A stretch of 64,000 nt of DNA from Alteromonas confluentis (GTDB lineage Bacteria > Pseudomonadota > Gammaproteobacteria > Enterobacterales > Alteromonadaceae): positions 124,001-188,000 of the forward strand of contig NZ_MDHN01000037.1 in the NCBI RefSeq assembly GCF_001757105.1. Direction: 5' to 3'. The notes under the pieces are model-generated. The model saw only the letters and a list, made by a program, of their open reading frames with translations, was not told the DNA's origin and did not search any database. The position numbers and the translations under genes were made by a program. Numbering within the stretch: position 1 is the first letter of the stretch; each line of letters opens with the position of its first letter. Below, one piece after another: positions 42,785 to 51,330 of this stretch.

Positions 42785-42814
42785 AAGCACAGTCAGCAAA
42801 AGCAAACTGTGCTT
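42785..42814 (-). terminator. Hairpin after argA
   Basis: Arms aagcacagt (42785-42793) and its complement (42806-42814) form a 9-bp stem 10 nt after the argA stop on the minus strand. The sequence after it (TTTCTCTC) is a poor U-tract, so it may be a weak terminator or an mRNA-stabilising end. Confidence 0.5.
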
Positions 42815-42823
42815 ATAAGCGGT

Positions 42824-44134
42824 TTACAGCTCGAGGGTAAAAATTTTCGATTTGCGCTGGAAGTTGTACAGCTCTTTTTTCGCCTGAGGCAGTTCACCGA
42901 GATCTGCAGCACGGAAGCCGTGTTCCAAAAACCAGTGAGCCGTAAGTGTTGTCAGAACGAACAGGGTATTGATACCCGCATCCAGTGCCCGTTGTTTAAC
43001 CTCGTCGAGAATGCGCTCGGCGCGGTTTTTACCACGATAGTCCGGGTGAGTTACCACACAAGCCAGTTCAGCTTTGCTTTCTTCCGGGTACAGATACAAT
43101 GCGGCACACGCGATGATCATACCGTCACGAACGATAATGATGAACTGGTTGATCTCGTTTTCCAAACGTTCTCTGGAGCGTTTTACCAGTGCACCACTTT
43201 CTTCCAGGGGCTTAATGAGGTTAATAATACCGCCAACGTCTTCAATGGTTGCACCACGTAACTGTTCGTAATGGTGTTCCAGTACCAGCGAACCCGCACC
43301 GTCGCGGGTGAACAATTCCTGTAATAATGCACCATCGGTTTCATAGCTAATGCAATGTGCCCGAGGTATACCGGCAGCCACGCTGGTTGTCAGCGCGCTA
43401 AGTACCGTATGCTCAGTTTCAATCTCATTTTTAAAGACGAGTTCTTCTAACTGAGGGCGCTCAATAGTACGAAGCAGTTTGCCATCGTTATGACGAATAC
43501 CGTCATCTTTAGAGAAAACGATAATTTTGTCTGCTTTCAGTGCAATGGCAGCTTGCGTCGCAACGTCTTCATGAGACAGATTGAATACTTCGCCTGTAGT
43601 GGAATATCCCATTGGCGAAAGTAGTACGATTGAGCCATCGTTGAGGTGATCGTTAATACCGGTCGTATCAATACGACGTACCAGCCCGGTATTTTCGTAG
43701 TCGATACCGCCGCGTACACCCATTGGCTTGGCAACGACCAGGTTACCCGTACACACACGGATGTGCGCGCCGTGCATAGGGGAGTTGGGCAGTCCCATGG
43801 TGAGCAATGCTTCCACATGGCTACGCACCGAGCCCGCTGCATCTTTCACACATTCCAACGTTTGTTTGTCGGTAATGCGAATATCGTCGTGAAAACGACC
43901 TTCAATGCCGCGAAGGTTTACCCGCTCATCAATTTGAGGGCGGGCACCGTGAACCAGCACCAGGCGAACACCCAGGCTCGCCAGTAGGGCTATATCATGG
44001 ATAATGTTGGCAAAATTACTCTGTTCAATGGCTTCACCACCAAACATCAACACAAAGGTTTTACCCCGGTGTGCGTTGATGTAGGGCAGTGAGCTACGGA
44101 ATAACTTGATGCCGTCATGATGGGCTAACACCAT
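42824..44134 (-). CDS. argA: N-acetylglutamate synthase
   Basis: A 436-residue classical ArgA, first enzyme of arginine synthesis. An amino-acid-kinase-like domain (about 20-285, FVLMFGGEAIEQ, LVLVHGARPQID) binds arginine for feedback inhibition, and a GNAT acetyltransferase domain follows (about 290-430, ELACVVTHPDYRGKNRAERIL). It lies 8 nt after argH as a separate gene. In some marine relatives argH and argA are fused, but here they are distinct. Confidence 0.96.
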   Translation of the reverse strand: MVLAHHDGIKLFRSSLPYINAHRGKTFVLMFGGEAIEQSNFANIIHDIALLASLGVRLVLVHGARPQIDERVNLRGIEGRFHDDIRITDKQTLECVKDAAGSVRSHVEALLTMGLPNSPMHGAHIRVCTGNLVVAKPMGVRGGIDYENTGLVRRIDTTGINDHLNDGSIVLLSPMGYSTTGEVFNLSHEDVATQAAIALKADKIIVFSKDDGIRHNDGKLLRTIERPQLEELVFKNEIETEHTVLSALTTSVAAGIPRAHCISYETDGALLQELFTRDGAGSLVLEHHYEQLRGATIEDVGGIINLIKPLEESGALVKRSRERLENEINQFIIIVRDGMIIACAALYLYPEESKAELACVVTHPDYRGKNRAERILDEVKQRALDAGINTLFVLTTLTAHWFLEHGFRAADLGELPQAKKELYNFQRKSKIFTLEL

Positions 44135-44142
44135 TTTTTGCG

Positions 44143-45525
44143 TTACCCCAGCTTATCCAGATTTTCCAGTTCGGTGTACAGTGCTTTGGTCACTGTTTCG
44201 TAACTGGTGCCACCAAGAATATTACGTTTGTTCACGCCATACTCCAGTTGCAGTACCGGATAGACATCGTCTTCGATTTTATCGCAGATGGCCTGCATGT
44301 CGGCTAGCGGTAAATCTTCGATGGCACAGCCTTTTTCGATACCAGCCAGAACCACTTTACCGGCGATGTCGTGACCAGTGCGGAATGGAATGCCTTTTTC
44401 TACCAGGTAGTCAGCAAGCTCGGTGGCATTGGCGTATCCCTGGGCAGCGGCTTCACGACAACGTTCTTCATTCAGCGATAATGAGTCGAGAACTTCAACA
44501 GCAATACACAGGCAGATGTGCCACTGATTAACCGTATCGATAGCGCCTTCTTTGTCTTCCTGCATGTCTTTGTTGTAAGCCAGCGGCAAACCTTTCATGG
44601 TTACCAACAGACCTTGCAGGCTACCGAATACACGGCCACATTTACCGCGCATCAGCTCCAGGGCATCCGGGTTTTTCTTCTGTGGCATCAGTGAGGAACC
44701 TGAAGTCACAGAATCGCCCAGTTGCAGGAAGCCGGCTTCACCTGAGTTATAGAAAATCAGGTCTTCGGCCATGCGAGAAATGTGCATCATACTGGTAGAT
44801 GCACAGAACAGCAGTTCCAGCACGAAGTCACGGTCTGATACGGCATCTAAGCTGTTCAGGCAAGGTGAATTAAAGCCAAGCTCATTTGCCAGCATGTCGC
44901 GGTCTACCGGATAGGTTGTACCGGCCAGTGCGCCAGAGCCCAGCGGACACTGGTTCATGCGTGCTTTTAAATCTTTCATCCGCGAAAGATCGCGTTTGAA
45001 CATTTCCACATAGGCCAGACACCAATGTGCGAAATGAATTGGCTGCGCCCGCTGTAAGTGGGTGTAGCCAGGAATAATCGCCTGCTGATGACGGCTAGCC
45101 GTCTGCAGCAGGGCGCGGATTAACGCTTTCAGATCAGCTTTCAGCGAATCTACGTGCTCACGCACCCACAAGCGGAAATCCGTTGCTACCTGGTCATTGC
45201 GGCTACGGCCGGTATGAAGCTTACGACCAATGTCGCCAAGCTTGTCGATGAGGGCAGCTTCCACAAAGCTGTGGATGTCTTCTTCCGGGCTGGCGTCGAA
45301 ATCCAGCTCCCCTTTTTCTGCCAGCGCCTTGAGCTCTGACAGCGCTGCTTCCAGCTGGCTCTGTTCGTCTTCCGACAGAACGCCTGCTTTCTTCAGACCA
45401 CGAGACCAAATAATAGAGCCCTGGATATCCTGCGCCGCCATTACCCGGTCGAAGGGCAGGGAGTCATTCACCTGCCGGAACATGTTGCTACTGCCTGCCG
45501 CGAAACGGCCGCCCCACAATGCCAT
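44143..45525 (-). CDS. argH: Argininosuccinate lyase
   Basis: A 460-residue enzyme that splits argininosuccinate to arginine and fumarate. Family signatures are MALWGGRFAAG at the start, TGRSRNDQVATDFRLW, the signature GSSLMPQKKNPD with the catalytic Ser, and GYTHLQRAQP. It is 10 nt after argG, within argCBFGHA. Confidence 0.97.
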   Translation of the reverse strand: MALWGGRFAAGSSNMFRQVNDSLPFDRVMAAQDIQGSIIWSRGLKKAGVLSEDEQSQLEAALSELKALAEKGELDFDASPEEDIHSFVEAALIDKLGDIGRKLHTGRSRNDQVATDFRLWVREHVDSLKADLKALIRALLQTASRHQQAIIPGYTHLQRAQPIHFAHWCLAYVEMFKRDLSRMKDLKARMNQCPLGSGALAGTTYPVDRDMLANELGFNSPCLNSLDAVSDRDFVLELLFCASTSMMHISRMAEDLIFYNSGEAGFLQLGDSVTSGSSLMPQKKNPDALELMRGKCGRVFGSLQGLLVTMKGLPLAYNKDMQEDKEGAIDTVNQWHICLCIAVEVLDSLSLNEERCREAAAQGYANATELADYLVEKGIPFRTGHDIAGKVVLAGIEKGCAIEDLPLADMQAICDKIEDDVYPVLQLEYGVNKRNILGGTSYETVTKALYTELENLDKLG

Positions 45526-45535
45526 GATAGTCTCC

Positions 45536-46747
45536 TTACTGCTGTTGCTTTTTCAGTGCTTCGATACGGCTAGACAGACTGAACAGGCGGATAAAGCCTT
45601 CAGCATGACTTTGGTCGTATACGTCATCAGCACCGAATGTGGCGAAGTCTTCTGAGTACAGGCTGTTAGGTGAACGACGCTGCGTTACGGTAGCCTGACC
45701 TTTGTAAAGCTTCACGACGATGTCACCGGTTACGCGCTTGGCGAAAGACGCCGCACCAGCCAGCAGTGCATCGTTCAGCGGCGTGAACCAGCGACCGTCA
45801 TACATTACGTGTGAGTATTCCAGGCCGATTTGTTCACGGTATTTCAGTGATGCTTTGTCCAGAACCATGGTTTCCAGCGCTTTATACGCGGCAACCATTA
45901 CTGTGCCTCCTGGCGTTTCATAACAACCACGAGACTTCATACCTACCAGACGGTTCTCAACGATATCGATACGACCCACACCGTGTGCAGCAGCGATAGT
46001 ATTCAGTTTAACCAGCGCTTGATAAGGCGAAAGCGCTTCGTCATTCACTTTAGTCAGACGACCTTCTTCGAAAGACAGCGTGACACGTTCAGCTTGGTCA
46101 GGCGCATCTTCTGGATCAACCGTCATTGTCCAGATTTGCTTGGTAGGCTCTTGCCATGGATCTTCCAGCTCACCACCTTCGTGGGAGATGTGCCATGCGT
46201 TTGCATCACGGCTGTAGATTTTGGTCGCAGAAGCCGTGGTTTTGATATTGCGCTCTGCCAGGTAAGCCAACAGATCTTCACGGGAAACCATGTCCCACTC
46301 ACGCCATGGCGCGATAACGTGCAGATCAGGTGCCAGAGAAGCGAAAGTACCTTCAAAGCGAACCTGGTCGTTACCTTTACCGGTACAACCGTGGCACAGT
46401 GCATCGGCTCCCACTTTACGGGCAACTTCAACTTGCGCTTTAGCAATAACAGGGCGAGCCATTGACGTACCCAGCAGGTATTCACCTTCGTAAATTGCAC
46501 CGGTAGTCAGCGTTGGATAGATGTACTCGCTAACGAACTCTTCTTTGAGGTCAACGATGTAACATTCACTGGCGCCAGAAGCGATGGCTTTTTCTTTCAG
46601 GCCTTCCAGTTCTTCGTCGCCTTGACCCACATCAGCAGCAAACGCCACTACTTCACAGTCATAGTTTTCTTTCAGCCAAGGAATGATGGCCGAGGTGTCT
46701 AACCCGCCAGAGTAAGCGAGTACAACTTTGTTCACGTTCTTTTTCAT
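45536..46747 (-). CDS. argG: Argininosuccinate synthase
   Basis: A 403-residue ATP-dependent enzyme that joins citrulline and aspartate. The N-terminal [18 protein letters not shown] loop and [13 protein letters not shown] are typical, as is length. AGGAC lies upstream of the ATG. It is 14 nt after argF in the operon. Confidence 0.97.
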   Translation of the reverse strand: MKKNVNKVVLAYSGGLDTSAIIPWLKENYDCEVVAFAADVGQGDEELEGLKEKAIASGASECYIVDLKEEFVSEYIYPTLTTGAIYEGEYLLGTSMARPVIAKAQVEVARKVGADALCHGCTGKGNDQVRFEGTFASLAPDLHVIAPWREWDMVSREDLLAYLAERNIKTTASATKIYSRDANAWHISHEGGELEDPWQEPTKQIWTMTVDPEDAPDQAERVTLSFEEGRLTKVNDEALSPYQALVKLNTIAAAHGVGRIDIVENRLVGMKSRGCYETPGGTVMVAAYKALETMVLDKASLKYREQIGLEYSHVMYDGRWFTPLNDALLAGAASFAKRVTGDIVVKLYKGQATVTQRRSPNSLYSEDFATFGADDVYDQSHAEGFIRLFSLSSRIEALKKQQQ

Positions 46748-46761
46748 TAAAACCTGTCCTC

Positions 46762-47673
46762 TTAGGAACTTAGTAGTTTGGTCAAAATAGCGTTTTGTGC
46801 ATGCATTCTGTTTTCTGCTTCCTGCATCAGCAACGATTGTTCGCTGTCGATGAGGGAACCGGTGATCTCCAGATCACGGTGAGCAGGCTGGCAATGCATC
46901 ACATATTTTGCGCCGGTTTTTTCCATCAGGGCTTCATTTACCTGATAGGGCATAAATTTATCTTTGATGGCTTCCAGTGGCGTGTCGTCGCCCATTGACA
47001 GCCAGGTGTCAGCATAAAGCACGTCTGCACCGATTGCCGCATCAATATCGTTGCTCTGCACAATTTTAACGCCAGTTTTGGCGGCAATGGCTTGCGCTTG
47101 CGCAACAATTTCAGGATCTGCTTCGTGGCCTGGTGGGGTTACCACAACCTGATTACAACCAAGCAGTGCGCCTACGATTAACAGAGAGTGCGTGACGTTA
47201 TTGCCGTCACCAATGTAAGCCATAGTTAAGCCTTCGGTTTTCCCAAACGCTTCGTACATGGTGAGATAATCTGCCAAACCCTGACACGGGTGATATTTAT
47301 CACACAGCGCATTAATTACCGGTACTTTTGCCGCTTTGGCGTAATCTTCCAGGGTGCTGTGTGAAAACACACGGGCAACAATAGCGTCTGCCCAGCACGC
47401 CAGATTCGCAGCGGTATCGACGTTGTCTTCACGGCCAGCCAGCTTGCCACCCTGAACATCCAGATACACCATGTGGCCGCCCAGCTTGTTAATACCAATG
47501 TCAAAACTTACGCGGGTACGCAAAGACGGCTTTTCAAACAGGGCAGCGACAGATTTGCCTGCCAGTACCTGGCTGTATTTCGCCGGGTTTTGTTTAATCG
47601 TTACGGCTAAATCTAGCAGGGCCTTCGTGTCTTCGGGTGTCCAGTTAGCAAAGGACAATAAATCCTGTTTCAT
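46762..47673 (-). CDS. argF: Ornithine carbamoyltransferase
   Basis: A 303-residue enzyme making citrulline from ornithine and carbamoyl phosphate. Carbamoyl-phosphate binding residues are in [13 protein letters not shown], ornithine carbamoyltransferase signatures are [11 protein letters not shown] and DTWLSMGDD, and the HCQPAHR loop carries the catalytic Cys. The start is the ATG at 47673 with GAGGA 8 nt upstream; an in-frame TTG at 47688 overlaps that site. It follows argB by 20 nt. Confidence 0.96.
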   Translation of the reverse strand: MKQDLLSFANWTPEDTKALLDLAVTIKQNPAKYSQVLAGKSVAALFEKPSLRTRVSFDIGINKLGGHMVYLDVQGGKLAGREDNVDTAANLACWADAIVARVFSHSTLEDYAKAAKVPVINALCDKYHPCQGLADYLTMYEAFGKTEGLTMAYIGDGNNVTHSLLIVGALLGCNQVVVTPPGHEADPEIVAQAQAIAAKTGVKIVQSNDIDAAIGADVLYADTWLSMGDDTPLEAIKDKFMPYQVNEALMEKTGAKYVMHCQPAHRDLEITGSLIDSEQSLLMQEAENRMHAQNAILTKLLSS

Positions 47674-47693
47674 GGTCAATATCCTCAATACGG

Positions 47694-48458
47694 CTATGGC
47701 GCAACGCGCGTACCGGTATCCTTATTTAAAATGGTGTTGATGTTGGCATCCCAGCTGGCAATTGTCACCGGACGGCCCAGTGACGCGGCCGCTAATAGGG
47801 CGGCATCGGTTTTTACTTTCATGCCGTCGGTAATAACGCCATCATCTACCAATGAATCGATTTGTTGTTGATTTAATTCGGCAATCAGCTGTTTATTGCC
47901 GTCGAGTACGCCTTTTACGTTAGACAGTAAAAGCAGTTCACCATCTACCAGCTGCGCAATAACCGTCGCCGCCTGATCGGCGTTAATATTCAGCAGGCGA
48001 CCGCTGTCGCTTGAACCGATAGAGCTCACCACTGGCAGCAGTGATTGGCTGGTCAGTGACTTCAGCAATGTTGGATCATTAGCTGCAGGTACACCTACCG
48101 CGCCGTACTTCTCGTCCAGCGGCTCACAACTTACCATGCCGCCGTCCAGCAATGAAAGGCCAACGGGTGTCAGGCCACTGCGAATGGCAAAGGCGCAAAG
48201 GGATTTATTGGCACTGCCCGCCAATGTGCCACAGATATAGGGCATGTGTTCGTCTGGCGTTACCCGCAAACCATCAATTTTCTGGCTAGGCAAATTCAGC
48301 GCGGCCATCAGGGTTTCGACCAGCGGACCACCGCCATGCACGATGATCACCGGACGGGTTTTCATGACTTCACCCACTGAGGTGAGCAGTGACAAGGCTG
48401 CCTGTTCGTCTTCGAGCAGCGCACCACCAACCTTAATTACAATAGGAGATAAGCTCAT
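47694..48458 (-). CDS. argB: Acetylglutamate kinase
   Basis: A 254-residue amino-acid kinase that phosphorylates N-acetylglutamate. The [12 protein letters not shown] start, VHGGGPLV and the [10 protein letters not shown] stretch are family-typical. The short E. coli-like form lacks the N-terminal helix linked to arginine inhibition elsewhere. It overlaps argC by 4 nt (ATGA). Confidence 0.96.
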   Translation of the reverse strand: MSLSPIVIKVGGALLEDEQAALSLLTSVGEVMKTRPVIIVHGGGPLVETLMAALNLPSQKIDGLRVTPDEHMPYICGTLAGSANKSLCAFAIRSGLTPVGLSLLDGGMVSCEPLDEKYGAVGVPAANDPTLLKSLTSQSLLPVVSSIGSSDSGRLLNINADQAATVIAQLVDGELLLLSNVKGVLDGNKQLIAELNQQQIDSLVDDGVITDGMKVKTDAALLAAASLGRPVTIASWDANINTILNKDTGTRVAP

Positions 48459-49474
48459 TGCGCGACCAACCCTTCAGAAACGGGTAAGCCACTGATCAGG
48501 TTGGCACACTGCATGGCTTGTGATGCGGCACCTTTTAGCGTGTTATCAATAGCGCTGGTGATGACCGCGTAACCGGAGGTTTCATCCAGCTTCCAGTAAA
48601 GATCGACGAAGGGGGTATTTACCACGTCATCCAGTTTCGGGAAGCTGTCACGCAGACGCACAAGCGGCTTGCCAGTGTAGGCATTTTGATAAACGCCGTT
48701 GAGTTGCTCTGCAGTCACGCCGGGTTTCAGTTTTACAGTAATCGTGGCCAGAATGCCGCGTTTAAAGTTACCCAGGTGAGGAGTGAAAATAACACCCGTG
48801 CCCAGCCAGGCTTCAATTTCCGGTGTATGTCTGTGCCCCAGTACACCGTAGGCTTGCAAGCTAACTTCGCAAAAACTGTTGGCAAGGGCAGCCTTGCGAC
48901 CAGCACCACTAACACCAGACACGGCATTAATGACTGGGCGTACCGCACTGTCGAGCAGGTTATTCTCTGCCAGCGGTTTTAAAGCTGATAATGATGCGGT
49001 GGGGTAGCAGCCAGGCACAGCAACGATGCTTGCTGCAGCGATATCGCTGGCATACCACTCGGCCAACCCATAAACCGCTTTGTCGAGACATTCTGTGGCA
49101 GTGTGCTCAAAGCCGTAAAACTGCTCGAATACCTCGGTGTTTTTGATGCGGAATGCGCCGGATAAATCGAGTACTTTTGCTTTCCCTTTGCTCAGTGTTG
49201 GCATCCAGTCGTGGCTGGCTTCATGTGGCGTTGCCAGGAACACGAGATCCATGGATTCGGCAAGGGTGATCAAGGTATCGTCTGAGATAGGTGTTAGCGT
49301 GTATTGACTCAGATGCGCGTACTGGCCGTGAATCGCAGAGATTGGTTTATCTGCATCGGCGCTGCTTTGAGAAACAAAGGTACCCGCCAGTTCCATTGCC
49401 GGATGACGGTGAACTAAATCAACGAGTTGTGCGCCGGTGTAACCACTGGCTCCGATAATAGCTACTTTCAACAT
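48455..49474 (-). CDS. argC: N-acetyl-gamma-glutamyl-phosphate reductase
   Basis: A 339-residue NADPH-dependent reductase, third step of arginine synthesis. The nucleotide-binding start [15 protein letters not shown] and the active-site [10 protein letters not shown] (catalytic Cys) are clear. It is the first enzyme gene of argCBFGHA. No good Shine-Dalgarno sequence precedes its ATG. A large terminator-like hairpin ends only about 25 nt upstream, so expression must depend on transcription through that hairpin. Confidence 0.97.
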   Translation of the reverse strand: MLKVAIIGASGYTGAQLVDLVHRHPAMELAGTFVSQSSADADKPISAIHGQYAHLSQYTLTPISDDTLITLAESMDLVFLATPHEASHDWMPTLSKGKAKVLDLSGAFRIKNTEVFEQFYGFEHTATECLDKAVYGLAEWYASDIAAASIVAVPGCYPTASLSALKPLAENNLLDSAVRPVINAVSGVSGAGRKAALANSFCEVSLQAYGVLGHRHTPEIEAWLGTGVIFTPHLGNFKRGILATITVKLKPGVTAEQLNGVYQNAYTGKPLVRLRDSFPKLDDVVNTPFVDLYWKLDETSGYAVITSAIDNTLKGAASQAMQCANLISGLPVSEGLVAQ

Positions 49475-49499
49475 AATGGTTTAATTAAGTCTGTGAGGG

Positions 49500-49574
49500 A
49501 AAAAAATCACTTTCTACCTTTGTAACCGAGTAAGGGATACTGTTTTGTTTACTCGCCTACAAAGGTAAAAAGTG
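49500..49574 (-). terminator. Terminator-like hairpin in the argC leader
   Basis: Arms at 49508-49533 and 49549-49574 form a 26-position stem on the minus-strand RNA with 25 pairs (two G-U) and a single G-G mismatch. The loop is 15 nt. It is followed by A and then seven U (49506-49500). The U-tract ends 25 nt before the argC start, too close for a separate argC promoter downstream. It begins 3 nt after the stop of a 41-codon frame. This is a full intrinsic terminator in the operon leader, fitting attenuation. Confidence 0.9.
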
Positions 49575-49576
49575 CG

Positions 49577-49702
49577 CTACCGCAAAAGCAAGTCTACACC
49601 GGATCGTCGGTGTTCGCTGTGCTGTGTGTAGCCAGCCAGGGGAGAGCTAAACTGTTTTACCTTTTCAGCCAGCCATAGGGGCTTGCTGGTTGGTTGATTC
49701 AT
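49577..49702 (-). CDS. Candidate 41-residue leader peptide of the arg operon
   Basis: An ATG at 49702 has AGGA 7 nt upstream and opens a frame of 41 codons ending in TAG at 49577-49579. Arg residues are at positions 32, 33 (codons CGA CGA) and 41 (CGG, the last sense codon); these codons are often rare in enterics. No known family is visible, and the peptide is hydrophilic. Its stop lies 3 nt before the 26-bp terminator hairpin, so a ribosome paused at the last Arg codon would cover the base of that stem. The layout is that of a leader peptide. Whether it is translated is untested. Confidence 0.6.
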   Translation of the reverse strand: MNQPTSKPLWLAEKVKQFSSPLAGYTQHSEHRRSGVDLLLR

Positions 49703-49806
49703 GAGTGTGTCCTGTTAAATTCTCTGTCGTGGAGGTGTGCGGGAAGGTCCAGGCAGACCCAAAAAAGCACACGTCGGATTACGCAGAGATTACTAAACCG
49801 TTGCCA

Positions 49807-49834
49807 ATTCTACTCGTGTGGAATAAATATGCAA
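49807..49834 (-). promoter_or_regulatory. Candidate promoter of the arg operon
   Basis: On the minus strand TTGCAT (49829-49834) and TAGAAT (49807-49812) are separated by 16 bp, resembling -35 and -10 sites. Transcription would start near 49800, giving a leader of about 325 nt. The -35 overlaps the inner ARG-box-like site. Confidence 0.5.
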
Positions 49835-49856
49835 TAAATATGTATAAATATTTCGT
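49818..49856. promoter_or_regulatory. Tandem ARG boxes (ArgR operator)
   Basis: Two ARG-box cores, GGAAT-AAAT-ATGCA (49820-49833) and TGTAT-AAAT-ATTTC (49841-49854), fit TGNAT-N4-ATNCA with few mismatches. Their centres are exactly 21 bp apart, the spacing of two 18-bp boxes with a 3-bp gap recognised by hexameric ArgR. They overlap the candidate arg promoter and also lie about 135-170 nt upstream of mgsA. Confidence 0.75.
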
Positions 49857-49989
49857 CGTATCTGGCTATTTAATTTTCGTGATATAGTAAATCGTTATTC
49901 TGTGACATTCATTTGACAACAAGGTATTGGCATTAATCCGGTGTGCTACTGGTTTGGCCTGTAGACGTTAGTATAAATAGGACAATAAA

Positions 49990-50400
49990 ATGAATAGAAA
50001 AACGGTTGCGTTGGTTGCCCACGACCATAAAAAAGCCGAATTACTTGCCTGGGTAAATGCCCATATCGACGCCATGCGCAAATGTGATTTGGTGGCCACC
50101 GGAACAACCGGGGGGCTTATTGCCGATGACACAGGCCTTGCCATTACCCGTTACAAAAGCGGGCCATTAGGAGGCGATCAACAGATTGGGGCACTGATTG
50201 CTGAGGGCAAGTTAGACGCGCTCATTTTCTTCTGGGACCCGTTAAACCCTGCGCCTCATGATCCTGATGTGAAAGCGCTGCTGCGTTTATGCTCTGTTTG
50301 GAATGTTCCCGTAGCGTGCTCGTCAGCGACCGCTGACCTCATCATTACTTCGCCGCTTTTCTTTGCCGAGGATTATTTACCTTTTAAACCGGAGTACTGA
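49990..50400 (+). CDS. mgsA: Methylglyoxal synthase
   Basis: A 136-residue enzyme converting dihydroxyacetone phosphate to methylglyoxal and phosphate. The catalytic Asp63 lies in [11 protein letters not shown], with LVAHDHKK (His11), ATGTTGG and [21 protein letters not shown] as further active-site stretches. It is somewhat shorter than the E. coli protein (152), lacking part of both termini, but the core is complete. It is divergent from the arg operon. Confidence 0.95.
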   Translation: MNRKTVALVAHDHKKAELLAWVNAHIDAMRKCDLVATGTTGGLIADDTGLAITRYKSGPLGGDQQIGALIAEGKLDALIFFWDPLNPAPHDPDVKALLRLCSVWNVPVACSSATADLIITSPLFFAEDYLPFKPEY

Positions 50401-50438
50401 TTAAACCGGCGTACTGGCGGGTTGTATTGCGTTGCAAT

Positions 50439-50454
50439 GTAAAGCTTGCGTAAA
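50439..50454 (+). promoter_or_regulatory. CpxR box upstream of cpxR
   Basis: GTAAA at 50439-50443 and again at 50450-50454 are spaced by 6 nt, so they repeat every 11 bp on one DNA face. CpxR recognises tandem GTAAA repeats with about this spacing. It is 169 nt before the chosen cpxR start, fitting autoregulation. It also speaks against coding for the upstream in-frame extension from 50446. Confidence 0.65.
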
Positions 50455-50622
50455 GCTTCTGGCGAATGGATTTTTGCGTTGTCTCTATCAGGTAAACTCA
50501 TCACCTGGAATTTGGAGACTATAATAATGACTCAGGCCGTTTTTTCCATGTCGGTATTGCGCGCTATGTCATCGGCAGGTAGTCAGCGTTATGCACGCTC
50601 GCAACACGTAGGAGAACGATCC

Positions 50623-51330
50623 ATGGTCGCCCCAGCGACAAATCAGCCCATTCTGATTATTGACGACGATCACGAGTTAACCGATATGCTTCGTACTTAT
50701 CTGGAAGCTACTGGCTATGGTGTGACTGTGGCGAACGACAGCGTGGAAGGTCTGCGTCTGGCAACATCGGGTGAAACCTTTGAGCTTATTCTGCTGGATG
50801 TAATGATGCCGCAGCTGGACGGCTTCGAGGTATTGAAAAAGCTCCGAATAAGTCACCTTACCCCGGTATTGATGCTAACCGCCAGGGGCGACGATTTTGA
50901 TCGTATTTTAGGGTTAGAGCTGGGAGCCGATGATTACCTGCCAAAACCGTTTAATCATCGCGAGCTTCTGGCAAGAATAAAAGCCATCTTCCGTCGCCTT
51001 GAGTTATCAGGGCAAATGCGTCAGCAGCAGGATTTGGCAATTAATCACATTTCTTTGAGTGTGAGCAGACAAGTTGCGGCTTGCCATAATACAAGCTTAA
51101 CGTTAACCAATACCGAATTTGCGATTCTGCATTTACTAATGGTGAATGCCGGACAATTGGTTACAAAAGAAGAGATCAGTTCAAAGGTGCTGGGTAAAAA
51201 GCTGCAGGCGTTCGACCGTAGTATCGATATGCACGTGAGTAATTTGCGTAAAAAGCTGGCAGAAACAACCCGCGATGAAAAGATTAAAACTATTCGTGGC
51301 TCAGGATATTTATTAAGACTCGCTTCATGA
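50623..51330 (+). CDS. cpxR: CpxR-like two-component response regulator
   Basis: A 235-residue OmpR-family regulator. The ATG at 50623 has AGGAGA 7 nt upstream; an in-frame ATG at 50527 (with GGAGA) would add 32 residues without domain content. The receiver has Asp14-16, the phospho-acceptor Asp59 (LLDVMMP) and Lys108 (PKPF). A winged-helix DNA-binding domain follows (about 130-232, TNTEFAILHLL, FDRSIDMHVSNLRKKL). The stop overlaps the cpxA start (ATGA). The Cpx system responds to envelope stress; the name rests on the neighbour kinase and the upstream CpxR box. Confidence 0.88.
   Translation: MVAPATNQPILIIDDDHELTDMLRTYLEATGYGVTVANDSVEGLRLATSGETFELILLDVMMPQLDGFEVLKKLRISHLTPVLMLTARGDDFDRILGLELGADDYLPKPFNHRELLARIKAIFRRLELSGQMRQQQDLAINHISLSVSRQVAACHNTSLTLTNTEFAILHLLMVNAGQLVTKEEISSKVLGKKLQAFDRSIDMHVSNLRKKLAETTRDEKIKTIRGSGYLLRLAS

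Noticed and set aside
49500..49574. The argC-leader hairpin as a plain terminator of a separate small gene
   Set aside because: Only about 25 nt remain between its U-tract and argC, too little for an independent promoter, so a role in the arg leader is more likely, though not proven.
50446..50622. N-terminal extension of cpxR
   Set aside because: The added residues have no domain content, the CpxR-like GTAAA repeats lie inside this stretch, and the ATG at 50623 has a strong AGGAGA site.
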